A stretch of DNA of 64,000 nt from assembly GCA_033182465.1 (NCBI GenBank), contig CP137329.1:1302001-1366000 (forward strand). Direction: 5' to 3'. Made by a program: the position numbers and the translations under genes. Positions 1 to 10,867 of this stretch are shown here, piece by piece. The notes beneath the pieces are model-generated. The model ran no database searches and was not told the DNA's origin. It saw nothing but the letters and a program-made list of their open reading frames with translations. The DNA is from Sanghuangporus weigelae (taxonomy: Eukaryota > Basidiomycota > Agaricomycetes > Hymenochaetales > Hymenochaetaceae). The first letter of the stretch is position 1, and the number at the start of each line of letters is the position of its first letter.

Positions 1-329
1 AGAGGGAGTTCAAGAGACTGCCTAATGACAAAGAATGACTTGGGTGCCCCTCTGGTCGAAATTCCAGTGCAGCACGGTTCAGTATTATTGCCCTTTCTAG
101 ATCGCCAATTTCTCCACATTGTCCGTACCTTCTGTGAAGGAGACAGGCAAGCTTATGTAACGCTGCATGATCATGGGGACAACAATCAAACAGCCTGTTG
201 AAAAGTGATAGCTGAGTCAAGATCTTCACGATTTCCGGATTCCTTAAACCGAGACCATGAAGAGTCGGCTTCGTGCACGCAACGAGTAAATCTCTGCCGT
301 TTACCATCGGTAAGCAATTCAGTTTCAAC
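1..329 (-). pseudogene. TPR-CHAT gene fragment (N-terminal TPR part)
   Basis: Read on the minus strand, this encodes the start of a TPR protein closely similar to the first TPR exon of the long copy at 13,000-13,485. Shared pieces include a segment with SSWSR(F/Y)KESG and a later GHPSHSLSLGSL, the hallmark of the 45-residue repeats. The segment needs a change of frame part way through, so it is probably broken. The rest lies to the left of the window, so the TPR-CHAT/phosphoesterase array continues there. Function is inferred from the longer copy only. Confidence 0.6.
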
Positions 330-339
330 ATGAGATCAT

Positions 340-735
340 TTGTGTTTAAGTACCGATTGTAGGTTCGAGCGCTCAACGGGCACCGACAAGTGCGTTACCA
401 GGTGGAACGCTCCGAAACTCAGTATGCCTATTATACTCGATATCCAGATAGTCCTGGCGATGGGACCTGAATTCGAAAACCAGTATGGAGGAGCCATGAT
501 GGAGACAAGGATGGTGGTTGTCGGAAGGAAAGAGAGAGATGAGGCCGTTCTGCTTTATATATATGATGGCCGGATTGATGATACCTCGCCTCGTGTCTTT
601 AATTTTGAGACTTCTTCTGGGAGTCACTCCCTCTCCCTCGCCCGATTAGGTGTGAGTCCTCATTCGGTAACATACATCGCGCGAACACACAATGGTCCAA
701 GAGTTAGGAAGAGGAAGTTTCCGTGTTCGGATTGA
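340..735. repeat. Duplicated spacer block of the tandem array
   Basis: The first ~250 bp match 13,490-13,745 (upstream of the long TPR-CHAT copy), and the last ~170 bp match 5,120-5,290 (downstream of the second phosphoesterase). The block therefore joins the 5' flank of one TPR-CHAT copy to the 3' flank of the next phosphoesterase. A plus-strand ORF covers it, but that frame is not kept in the other copy, so I do not call it a gene. Confidence 0.6.
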
Positions 736-809
736 TCCATTCCATTGTACGTCGATCTAGTATAACCTCTCAAGAAGAAGCTCACCAACGACAAATCCAG
801 ACCTCTCGA

Positions 810-3294
810 TCAACTCCAAGCCTGCTGTGCGAAAACGCCGAAAACTTCATTGGTTAACAGATCACTATAACTCGCAATATCTCCTTCAGTGTAATTCTTC
901 CCGCTCCCTTCTTCGGTCTCCAATTCGTTAAGACTCTCGAGCACGTCCGAGGCGATGAAGTCCACGAAGACGAGGTCGATCGGCGTGTCGTCTGAGATGG
1001 ATGTGAGGTTTGATGAGGATGATGAAGGAATGTCGGTTGACGAGATATATGCGGGTGAAGAGTAGAAGGGGAGCGGCGCGTGTGGAGTGTCATCGCCAGT
1101 ACCCGGGCAAGACTGAGATTCAAGAATTGTCGTTATGAGATTAAAAAAAGTGGAAGAAAGAAAATAAGAAAGAACGTACGTCTGAGGTGACATATCCTAC
1201 CGTCGATGTCTCATCAGTCAAATTCCCATCTCGCCTCTGCAACTGCAACTCCCTAGCTTTCGCATACATCTGCCCAAGCCACTTCTTATACACCATCTCC
1301 ACCTCTCCCCTCCTATACAACTCCTCCCTCCATCTCTTCTCACCTCTTCGTGCACTTCGCTTAACCTTGCTCGCCTCCCCACCTTCCTCATTCAGCAGTC
1401 CCAATACCTGCCGTGCAACTCCATAACTCACATTGCCTAAAAACAGAAATGCATTCCTAAACGGCGAAGTCGCCAGCTGGTCGTTCTTCGTAAATGGCCC
1501 CTCGAAGATGTCGAATCTTTGCGAACCGCTGACCGCTATAAAGAGCGCCGGTGGGGTAGTACTATTGTCTCCCTGAGAAGAGCGAGTGTTGTTGATCCCG
1601 AGTGCAACTGGGACGGCTTCAGAGACGAATAGTGTGAGAGAGGAGCCGTAACTTGGATATGGATCCCTGTTCAACACAAGATCAGATTCCACTGATTGGA
1701 ATTATGTGTTACTCACCGAGAGATGGTGTAATCCTGAGGGGCGGTCCCAAATGTGAAGTTCAAATCAAATCGCACCGCGAGGTCTTCCAGTCCACGAGTA
1801 ATGGATTGGCCGTACGAAGTGTCGAAGGTGTGGTTGTTCCGCCCCGTGTGGAACTACAGACAATACAGTTAAATAATGTGGCAAGTCAACATAACAAAGA
1901 CAATAATTATGAACAGAGATGTTTCAACAACATGAAAGGAGAAACGATGTATTTGTACCTACCTCGTACGTGAGCCGGTTCGCGTCGAGGTACCGACGTG
2001 AGAAAGTAAGGTTTTTGCTCCCCGAAGACTCCCTTTTGTCGAAATCGACGCCTGATTAGTTATCAATAACAGGTGGCTGTCATGAAGTTACCGTGATACT
2101 CACTCATCCAGCCTACAGAAACGATCATTAGATTATCTGGACATGAAAGATCACCAATAAATAAGATTACTGCTCACCGACAGTCTCCATGTATCGTCCA
2201 CTCGCAAGTGCCATGGAACGTCCGTCAAATTGTACTGCACAGAATAAAACAAATAAAGATCAAGACCCCGATTATGAGTAACGATCAACGCACCACAATC
2301 CCGTACATGGGCGTGTCCACCAAAAATGAGGATAGGAGTTGTAGGATGGACGGCACGTACGGCATTGAAAACGGTCGGCCAGTTGTCCTCCGAGACTGGC
2401 ATGTGTCCGACGAGGAGGAATAAGTCTGGCTCTTCAGCAATCGCATTGGCGAACTATATTATGTATTCAAGCTGTTTTGATAAATCCAAAGTCAGTCAGA
2501 AGGATAGCGCGTACCCATTGCTCCTTAACCATATCCTCCACGCGTTGTACAGTCGTGCCGTCGTCATTTCCTGTGAAATCAAAAAGGACACCAAGACTCG
2601 TCACTCTTCTTCCTAGCCTTGTCTTGAACTTCACATGTCTTGAACCAACTGGTACGCTCATGTTCTGAGATGGATTGGAGGAGTCTGGGATGGTGATGTT
2701 GACGTTTGAAGCGAGGTACCGACCATTCCAGTGAGGCACAAAGTCAGTATACATGTCAAGCGTATTGTTGTAGATGTAAAGTTCGTGGTTTCCGATTGCG
2801 AGGAGATCATAGGGAAGTTGTTTGATGAATTGGTTGGACTATACATACAGTTGGGTTTGCATTAGCCTCAGCATTGAAAAAAGTAACATTCCTTCGAATG
2901 TGTAATTCACCTCATGAGCATCCGTCCCACCGACCGGGAAGCCATCCGACAAACCCGTCCCATCATGCACATCACCCGAATCAATCAAAAGCAAATCAAC
3001 GTCCTTCTTCAGTGCGATCTCCTTCATATGCTGGACAAAATCGGCAAATTCGCCGAATGTTCCAGAGTAATTAGGTTCTGGAGGGGATTGCTTTTGGTGT
3101 CCAAGCAGCCAGCCGTGAGTGTCCGTGGTGTGTATGACGTTGAGCTCGCCCCATTGGAGAGGACGTGATGGAGGAGAGAGCAACCAGCCTGACGCGCGAG
3201 AGTCGCGTTTTGCATGCAGATGAGCGTGGTCGTCGCTGCAAGCGAGTACAAAAGACGCGAGAGCGGAAAGAACGAGCCCCAGGCAGACGACCAT
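810..3294 (-). CDS. Secreted metallophosphoesterase / 5'-nucleotidase-like protein, copy 1 (YHR202W/Smn1-like)
   Basis: Nine exons can be traced. ATG at 3294 opens a hydrophobic signal peptide ending near LAC; the upstream in-frame TTG is not a likely start. Metal-binding motifs appear in order: HTTDTHGWL and [12 protein letters not shown] in exon 1, GNHELY in exon 2, GHMP and GGHAHVRDC in exon 3. A C-terminal domain follows with [25 protein letters not shown] and [15 protein letters not shown]. This order matches yeast YHR202W and related fungal proteins: a calcineurin-like domain plus a nucleotidase-type C-terminal domain, secreted or vacuolar. Introns are 60-75 bp with GT-AG ends (e.g. 2839-2910, 2454-2514). 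All frames join without a break, so the gene looks functional. The true substrate is unknown; 5'-nucleotides are the family guess. Confidence 0.85.
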
Positions 3295-3949
3295 GACGGG
3301 CAAAACAAGACCCAAAAGACGGGTGTTTGTTAGCTCCGCTGAGCTTCCCTTCTTGTATGTAAGTATTCCATCCCATCAAAGCGATCAACACGAGACATTC
3401 GATAATATAACGCGCGCTATCCCTGGGCTATATTATCGTAAATATAGAACAGATAGCACAGATCTATATGGATGGAGATGATAAACAACAAGTCAGAGGA
3501 GGTTTCCGGTGATAAAACGGTCACGTTTCCGAACATCGTGTGATTTTTGTATTACATAATCGCTTGGATATAATCTTTCCGATCCACTAAGAGTACTAGA
3601 CTAGATTTTACGTAGATCAGGTCCGTAAATATACTCCTGATCCCTGATTCTGACTCGTCCATCAGAGAATGCTTTCATAAAAAATATGCCTATCTCATTT
3701 CAATTTGATTTTGAAATACTTATAATGTAATTTTGAGTCCATGACGCTTTGAAAGCCACTTTTGCATGGTCAGCCTCAGCCTACGGGAAATCCCAGAAGA
3801 AGAGTTCTTGAGACAATCGCCGAGTACAAACGAGACTTCATCTCACAGCATATCTGATCCTTACGGCAAGAGTAGATCCGAGCAAACCAGGCAACCCATT
3901 ATATTCGCAGACCGTATGTACCGCTTTGCTTGTTTTACACACGCCATAG
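3295..3949. promoter_or_regulatory. Upstream region of phosphoesterase copy 1; rest without genes
   Basis: About 250 bp next to the start codon are alignable with the upstream region of copy 2 (7,862-8,120), including a TATAACGCGCGCT element around 3405-3420 and a GGTGATAAAACGGTCACGTTT stretch. Conservation between the duplicates marks it as the likely promoter. From about 3540 to 3950 the sequence is not shared and I see nothing coding. Confidence 0.4.
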
Positions 3950-5105
3950 TAAGGTCAAGACTCAAGCGCCTATGTGCACAGTGCACAAGGTTAACCCATC
4001 GCTCAGTCATAATCCTCCCGTCTTTGGGTCCTTGTATTCCCTCAGTGTCAATAACAGCTTGGCGAACAGCCGCAGCGGCCCTCTTGAATCTAATCTCGCC
4101 TTCTTCTAGCTCGCTCATGAGATCTCCATAAGTAGCACGAACAAGCAATGCACCATCATTGTCAAGCAACTGCCACATCGTGCCAACCACGCTTCGGAAT
4201 ACGCAAAGCTGCATACCCGGCACAAGATGGAGTGCTTCATCCAATGCAAAGATAGGACCTTGTTTCCCGGTATGGCAAGCAGAAAGAAAGCATTCGGAAG
4301 ATTGGCGCGCGAGATATCGAGTGAGGTAAGCTTGCTATCAGGAAGTTTGAGAAAGGAGTTGTAGGGGTCCTTGGCCAGAACGCCATGACAAGCAAAATGC
4401 ACCCAATGCGTCCCCTGAAGCAGCTTGAGTACTGCTTCGGGAGTTGCGCGATTTCCAAGGAGCTCCCTGTAGCGAGGAGTTCTAGTTCTAACACCTCTTT
4501 CTTTCTCGGTGGCAAAAAGGCTCGTGTCACCAACAAAGAGTATCCTTTCACCTTTGTCTTGTGAGCCAGATCATGCGTTGATGAGCGAAGTAAGAGTCGG
4601 AGTGTACGACGAGATGTAGTCGTCCACGAGATATTTCAGCCTAGCATCCGCGCCTTCGTATGGACCTGCGGCGTGAAAGGGGAAGAGAGTCAGCACTGAG
4701 GTTGGACACCACCAGATGCGTGATCCCTCATCGATCACGATGTCTTTGAGGTTTTGGACGACGACTTTGGAGACAACTCGTTCCCATTTCTTCTTCATGG
4801 CTCACCGAAGCACTTCATCATACTTGCTGGAACCTACTTTGAATTTCTGGCGGGTTCGTACGAGCTCCTCATCCACATCAATGGTATCGGCATAAAAACC
4901 TTTGTCCAGCGGAACGCAGACACATGGATCATTCTCGCGAGCAAGAACAATAAGTGCGTCGCATCTATACTTGGAGTGCTTTAGCACGATTACGGGTCCT
5001 TCTGAGGCTGCCTGTTGTATAGTGTGGAGTGGAGAAGCCTCAAGAAAGTCCTTTATTCTAGGCGTTTGGCGTATGTCATTTATCATTGTGTCTGATATAG
5101 GATGG
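3950..5105 (-). pseudogene. CHAT-domain fragment of a TPR-CHAT gene
   Basis: The minus strand encodes the C-terminal half of a TPR-CHAT protein: QQAASEGPVIVLKHS, EGSRIWWCPTSVLTLFPFHAAGPYEG, VHFACHGVLAKDPYNSFLKL and GTMWQLLDNDGALLV. The HFACHG motif carries the family's catalytic histidine. CHAT domains are caspase-like proteases. The fragment lacks the whole TPR part: homology stops near 5105, where sequence from downstream of the next phosphoesterase begins. At least one frame change is needed, near the place where the second catalytic motif (SACHT) should be. It is a truncated, non-functional copy. Confidence 0.75.
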
Positions 5106-5345
5106 CCAGGTCGACAATGCCTCGCTTCATGTCTTTAATTTTGAGACTTCTTCTAGGAGCCACCCCCTATCCCTCGCACGATTGGGTGTGAGTCCTCATT
5201 CGGTAACATACACCACGCGCGAACGCACACTTGTCCGAGGAATAGGAAGAGGAAGTTTCCGTGCTCGGATTGATCCATTTCCATTGTACGTCGATCTAGT
5301 ACAAACTCTCAGGAAGAAACTCACCAACGGCATACTCGATCCTCC
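5106..5345. repeat. Spacer block of the tandem array, second copy
   Basis: Similar over ~170 bp to 565-735, including GTGAGTCCTCATTCGGTAAC and GAAGAGGAAGTTTCCGTG. It contains the 3' flank of the second phosphoesterase gene and abuts the truncated CHAT fragment, marking the deletion join between two array units. Confidence 0.6.
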
Positions 5346-5348
5346 CAA

Positions 5349-7861
5349 TCAACTCCAAGCCTGCTGTGAAAAAACTCCCAAAACCTCACTAGCCAACAAC
5401 TCACTATAACTTGCAACATCTCCTTCAGTAAAGTTCCTCCCGCTCCCTTCTTCACTCTCCAGATCATTAAGAATCTCGAGCACGTCCGAGGCGATGAAAT
5501 CCACGAAGACGAGGTCAATTGGTGTGTCATCCGAGATGGACGTGAGGTTTGACGATGATGCAGAGGGAAAGTCGGTTGAGGAGATGTATGCGGGTGAAGA
5601 GTAGAAGGGGAGTGGCGTATGAGGGGTGTCGTCACCAATACCCGGGCAAGACTGAGATTCAAGTAATGTCATTATGAAATATAAAAGAGGAAGAAAGTAG
5701 GGAAGAACGTACATCTGAGGTAACATATCCCATCGTCGACGCATCCTCGGTCAAATTCCCATCTCGCCTCTGCAACTCCATTTCTCTCGCCTTAGCGTAC
5801 ATCTGCCCAAGCCACTTTTTATACACCATCTCCACCTCTCCCCTCCTATACAACTCCTCCCTCCATCTCTTCTCGCCTCTCCTCACACCTCGCTTCACCT
5901 TGCTCACCTCCCCACCCTCCTCATTCAATAAACCCAGTACCTGCCTCGCAACTCCATAACTCACATTCCCCAAGTACAAGAAGGCGTCAGTAAATGGCGA
6001 AGCTGTCAACTGGTCGTTCTTGGTGAATGGCCCCTCGAAGATGTCGAATCTTTGCGAACCACTGTTCGTTATAAAGAGCGCAGGAGGGGTAGTACTATTG
6101 TCTCCCTGAGAAGAGCGAGTGTTGTTGCTGCCGAGTGCGACTGGGACAGCTTGAGAAACGAATAGTGTGAGAGAAGAGCCGTTACTTGGATATGGATTCC
6201 TGTTCAACACGAGATCAGACTCCGTTGATAAGCCCTTTCATTTCCTTATGATTCAAATTATATGTGTTACTCACCGAGAGATAGTATAATCCTGAGGGGC
6301 GGTCCCAAATGTGAAGTTCAAATCAAATCGCACCGCGAGGTCTTCCAGTCCACGAGTAATGGATTGGCCGTACGAAGTGTCGAAGGTGTGGTTGTTCCGA
6401 CCCGTGTGGAACTACAGACAACGCAGTTATATAATGTGGAAAGTCAACATAACAGACAATAATTATAAACAAAGACGTTTCAACAAATGAAAGGAGAAAG
6501 GATGTATCTGTACCTACCTCGTACGTGAGTCGGTTCGCGTCGAGGTACCGACGTGAGAACGTAAGGTTTTTGTTCCCCGAAGACTTTTTTTTGTCGAAAT
6601 CGACGCCTGACTAGGTGTCAATAATGGGCGGTTGTCATGAAATTGCAGTGATACTCACTCATCCAGCCTATCGAGATGATTATTAGATTATCAGGACAAG
6701 AAAGATAGGAAGCAGATAAGATTACTGCTCACCAACAGTCTCCATGTATCGTCCACTTGCAAGAGCCATAGAGCGTCCGTCAAATTGCACTGCACAAAAG
6801 TAGAGGAAAATTAAGTCAGGACTTCGATTTCTCGAGCCTTTTAAATGCACCAAAACTTCCGAAACGTACCACAATCCCGTACATGGGCGTGTCCGCCGAA
6901 GATGAGGATAGGAGTTGTAGGATGGACGGCACGTACGGCATTGAAAACGGTCGGCCAGTTGTCCTCCGAGACTGGCATGTGTCCGACGAGGAGGAATAAG
7001 TCTGGCTCTTCAGCAATCGCATTGGCGAACTATATTATGTATTCAAGCTGTTTTGATAAATCCAAAGTCAGTCAGAAGGATAGCGCGTACCCATTGCTCC
7101 TTAACCATATCCTCCACGCGTTGTACAGTCGTGCCGTCGTCATTTCCTGTGAAATCAAAAAGGACACCAAGACTCGTCACTCTTCTTCCTAGCCTTGTCT
7201 TGAACTTCACATGTCTTGAACCAACTGGTACGCTCATGTTCTGAGATGGATTGGAGGAGTCTGGGATGGTGATGTTGACGTTTGAAGCGAGGTACCGACC
7301 ATTCCAGTGAGGCACAAAGTCAGTATACATGTCAAGCGTATTGTTGTAGATGTAAAGTTCGTGGTTTCCGATTGCGAGGAGATCATAGGGAAGTTGTTTG
7401 ATGAATTGGTTGGACTATACATACAGTTGGGTTTGCATTAGCCTCAGCATTGAAAAAAGTAACATTCCTTCGAATGTGTAATTCACCTCATGAGCATCCG
7501 TCCCACCGACCGGGAAGCCATCCGACAAACCCGTCCCATCATGCACATCACCCGAATCAATCAAAAGCAAATCAACGTCCTTCTTCAGTGCGATCTCCTT
7601 CATATGCTGGACAAAATCGGCAAATTCGCCGAATGTTCCAGAGTAATTAGGTTCTGGAGGGGATTGTTCTTGGTGTCCAAGCAGCCAGCCATGAGTGTCC
7701 GTGGTGTGTATGACGTTGAGCTCGCCCCATTGAAGAGGACGGGTGGGAGGAGCGATTAGCCCACGAGAGTCGCGTTTTGCATGCAGATGAACGCGGTTGT
7801 CGCCGCAAGCGTACGCATAAGACGCGAGAGCGGCGAGAACGAAGCACGGGTGGATGAACAT
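5349..7861 (-). CDS. Secreted metallophosphoesterase / 5'-nucleotidase-like protein, copy 2 (YHR202W/Smn1-like)
   Basis: Tandem paralogue of the gene at 810-3294 with the same nine-exon layout. Start ATG is at 7861, opening a signal peptide [19 protein letters not shown]. Exon 1 is 7487-7861, intron 7415-7486, exon 2 7091-7414, intron 7030-7090. It carries the same motifs: [32 protein letters not shown] and SGRYMETVG. The last exon ends in [10 protein letters not shown]. It differs from copy 1 mainly in the signal peptide, the linker after it, and scattered C-terminal positions. The central 6904-7667 stretch shows no difference from copy 1. No break seen; likely functional. Confidence 0.85.
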
Positions 7862-8225
7862 GATGGTCAAAACAGGACCCAAAAAGTCGGGCGTATATAA
7901 ATTCCGCTGAGTTTCCTTCTTATATGTAGATAGTCCATCCTATCCTATCAAAGCGATCAACACCATTATATAACGCGCGCTGTAACGCGCGCTGTCCCTG
8001 GGCTATACTATGATCAGCGCGTAAATCTGGAACAGATAACACAAATCCACATGGATGGAGAAGATAGACATGTTAGAACGCCGGATTTCGGTGATAAAAC
8101 GGTCACGTTCAAACGCATCATGTAAGCATATGATTCAAATAGAGTATATTATGTTAATGTACCTCAGACGGAGACCATGATAAGTTGTAATAAACCATTG
8201 ATGAAATGCCAATTGTCCAGTACAG
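7862..8225. promoter_or_regulatory. Upstream region of phosphoesterase copy 2
   Basis: Conserved with the copy 1 upstream region for ~250 bp. It carries two adjacent copies of TAACGCGCGCTG (around 7970-7995) where copy 1 has one. No gene is seen between here and the CHAT pseudogene end. Confidence 0.4.
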
Positions 8226-10081
8226 TCAGGCACCTATATGCACAAGGTTGACCCATCGCTCGGTCTTAATTTCCACCTTCCTTCCGTTTGGACCCTCATC
8301 TCCCTTTTCCCTCAGCCTCAGTGCAGCTTCGCGAACAGCGGCAGCGGCCCTCTTGAATCTAATCTCCCCTCCTTCTAGATCACGCATCATATATCCATAT
8401 ACAACACCAGCAAGTAAAGGTGCATCCGCGTCAAGCAACTTCTACATTGTGCCAACCACACTTCGGAATCTGCAAAATTGCATACCCGCTGCTAGATGGA
8501 GCGCTTCATCCAGCGCAGAATTAGGACCCTGTTCTGCAGTACCGCAAACCTGAAATAAATCCGAATTCTGCATTCGGGAGGTCTGCACGCGTGATGCCCA
8601 GTAATGTGAGACTCCCACCGGAAAGCTCGAGCGAGGAATTGAAGAGTTCGTTTCCGGGTCCTCCATGACACGCAAAATGAGCCCATTGCGCCTTTTGAAG
8701 CCGCCTAAACACTGCTTCTGGAGTTGCGCGATTATCTAGCAGCTCCTCAAAGCGGCGAATCCTAATAATGGCATCTCTTTCTTTCATGGCGGCAGGAAGG
8801 CTTGCGTCACCAACAAAGAGCATCCGTTCACCTCCGTTCTGTACTCCAGATCGTGCAGTGATGAGTGATGAGCGATGTCAGAGACGGAATGTAGGACGGG
8901 ATGTAATCATCCAGGAGGTACCTCACACTGCCGTCTGCGCCCTTATATGGACCTGCGGCATGAAAAGGGAAGGCGGAGAGAACTGAGGTAGGGCACCACC
9001 AGATGCGCGATCCTTCATTGATCCCGAGTTCTTTGAGCTTTTGGACGATTTTCGAAACAACCGTCTCCCACAGCATCTTCTCTACCCGTCGAAGCACTTC
9101 ATCATACTTTCTAGAACCTACACCAGAATTTCGACGGATTCGTGTGAGCTCCTCATGCAATTCAATGGCATCGAAATAGAAACCTCTGTACAGCCTGATG
9201 CATATACATGGATCATTCTCGCGCGCGAGGACAATGATTGCATCACATCTAAACACAGAGTGGTTCAGCACAATGACAGGTCCCTCTGAGGCCGCCTGTT
9301 GTAGAAACTCGAATGGAGAAGCTCTTAGGAAATCTTCAAAGCCAGGTATGCGACGTATATCGTCAATCGTCGCCTCCTGCTCTTCCCATAATCGTCGTAT
9401 CTGCGCCATCGCTTCATCAACTGAACGTTGTTCTTGAAACACGCTTCGTGCACTACTTCCCACTGCACTCATACCCGAACCATTCGCTTGCGAATCGGAT
9501 AATGTTATCAGGGATTCCAGGCGGCGGCTACAAGCTCCAAATCTTTCAGCAAGTGTTCTGTCCACTTCCGAAAGTCGTTCTAGTGGAGTCCTAAACCCGC
9601 GCATCTGTGACCAGAGGAACGCCCTCCCTTGTTCGAGGAACTCGATGGCCTGAGTGACTTCGTCTTCGGTGATGGCGTATGAGGCCGCATCAAACGCAAG
9701 CTTGTGTTGTGAAGACAGATCAGGCTTAATGGTCAGTATACGCAGAAGGAGCGACACGGCCGTTCTATGAACTTCAAGAAGCGTGTCGGGATCATGGGAT
9801 CGGGCCATCGCTATCCATTTATGGACAGCTGAAAGACGGCTTGAGAGACTTGAGAATGGGTGCACGGCGGCAAGGATCAAAGATTCAGTGGATTCCTTCA
9901 AATCGTCTACACCACCTTCGTTTAAAAAGCGAGAGTAGAGATTTTCCAAGAAAAAGATCAACAGAGGAGAACGATTCGGATGACTCTCCTGTTGCAGAGA
10001 AAGAGCAGATCGGCCCAGGGAGATCACCTCCTCAAGATCTAGATCTTCAGTCTTTCCGGTGCGGTCAAAGCGCAACCCGAG

Positions 10082-10723
10082 TAGGGCTCCGCACGTATCC
10101 GTACTTTACGGGTACGGGCCGCATCGTATACGGATACGACCGTGTCCGTACTACTCTCTGGGAGGGGAATATACGGGCCGTATATGTGCGGCCGTGTCCG
10201 TCCCACAACTTGCCAGAAATTGACGTATACGCCGTATACGCCGTATCCGGAGACTACCTATCACTCGGTAAGTCCAACAAGGAAATCGCATAAAATCACA
10301 GAGTATTTTATCCGGTGCTCATTCATTTCATCCTTATCTAGGCAAAAGGTCCAAATCAAGCATTTCTCGGACCAATTCAGGCCTTGCTAGGGTCCGACAA
10401 CAGTATTAGGTAAATGATTTCTTATCTAATCTCTTTTCAAAATCACTAGTACTTACTAACCGGTCTCGAAGTGAACTGATTTTACACTAATCTGTGTTGA
10501 TAATATAATATAGATCAATCAAAATAATTTTCTAAATGACCCTTCGGTTGAAATGATATATTATAGATGGACTTGCCGTATACGGCGTATACGGCGTATC
10601 CGGGCATTCGTAACCGTATCAGGTCCCAGAATCCCTTCATACGGCCCGTAAAAATACGACCGTCCCCGTATGCGGTCTTCCTTTATACGGCCGTCCCCGT
10701 ATACGGTTACGCGCGGAGCCCTA
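10082..10723. mobile_element. hAT-type MITE inserted in the TPR-CHAT gene
   Basis: A 642-bp element with terminal inverted repeats TAGGGCTCCGC...GCGGAGCCCTA and perfect 8-bp flanking duplications AACCCGAG (10,074-10,081 and 10,724-10,731). The 8-bp duplication and TAGGG ends fit the hAT superfamily. Both subterminal regions are packed with GTATACGG/CCGTATAC palindromic motifs. No transposase ORF, so it is non-autonomous. The flanking codons belong to one TPR, showing insertion into coding sequence. Confidence 0.9.
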
Positions 10724-10867
10724 AACCCGAGGGACATCGCGAGATTTACAAGCGACAAAGAACGATACGATACGGGTGGCTGTCCAGTCGAAGGGTTAAC
10801 ACACTTCGTTCCAGAGAAATGGCGCCATCAAGATCCTCCATCCGACCGCTGTGTTCAAAGCGTGCCC

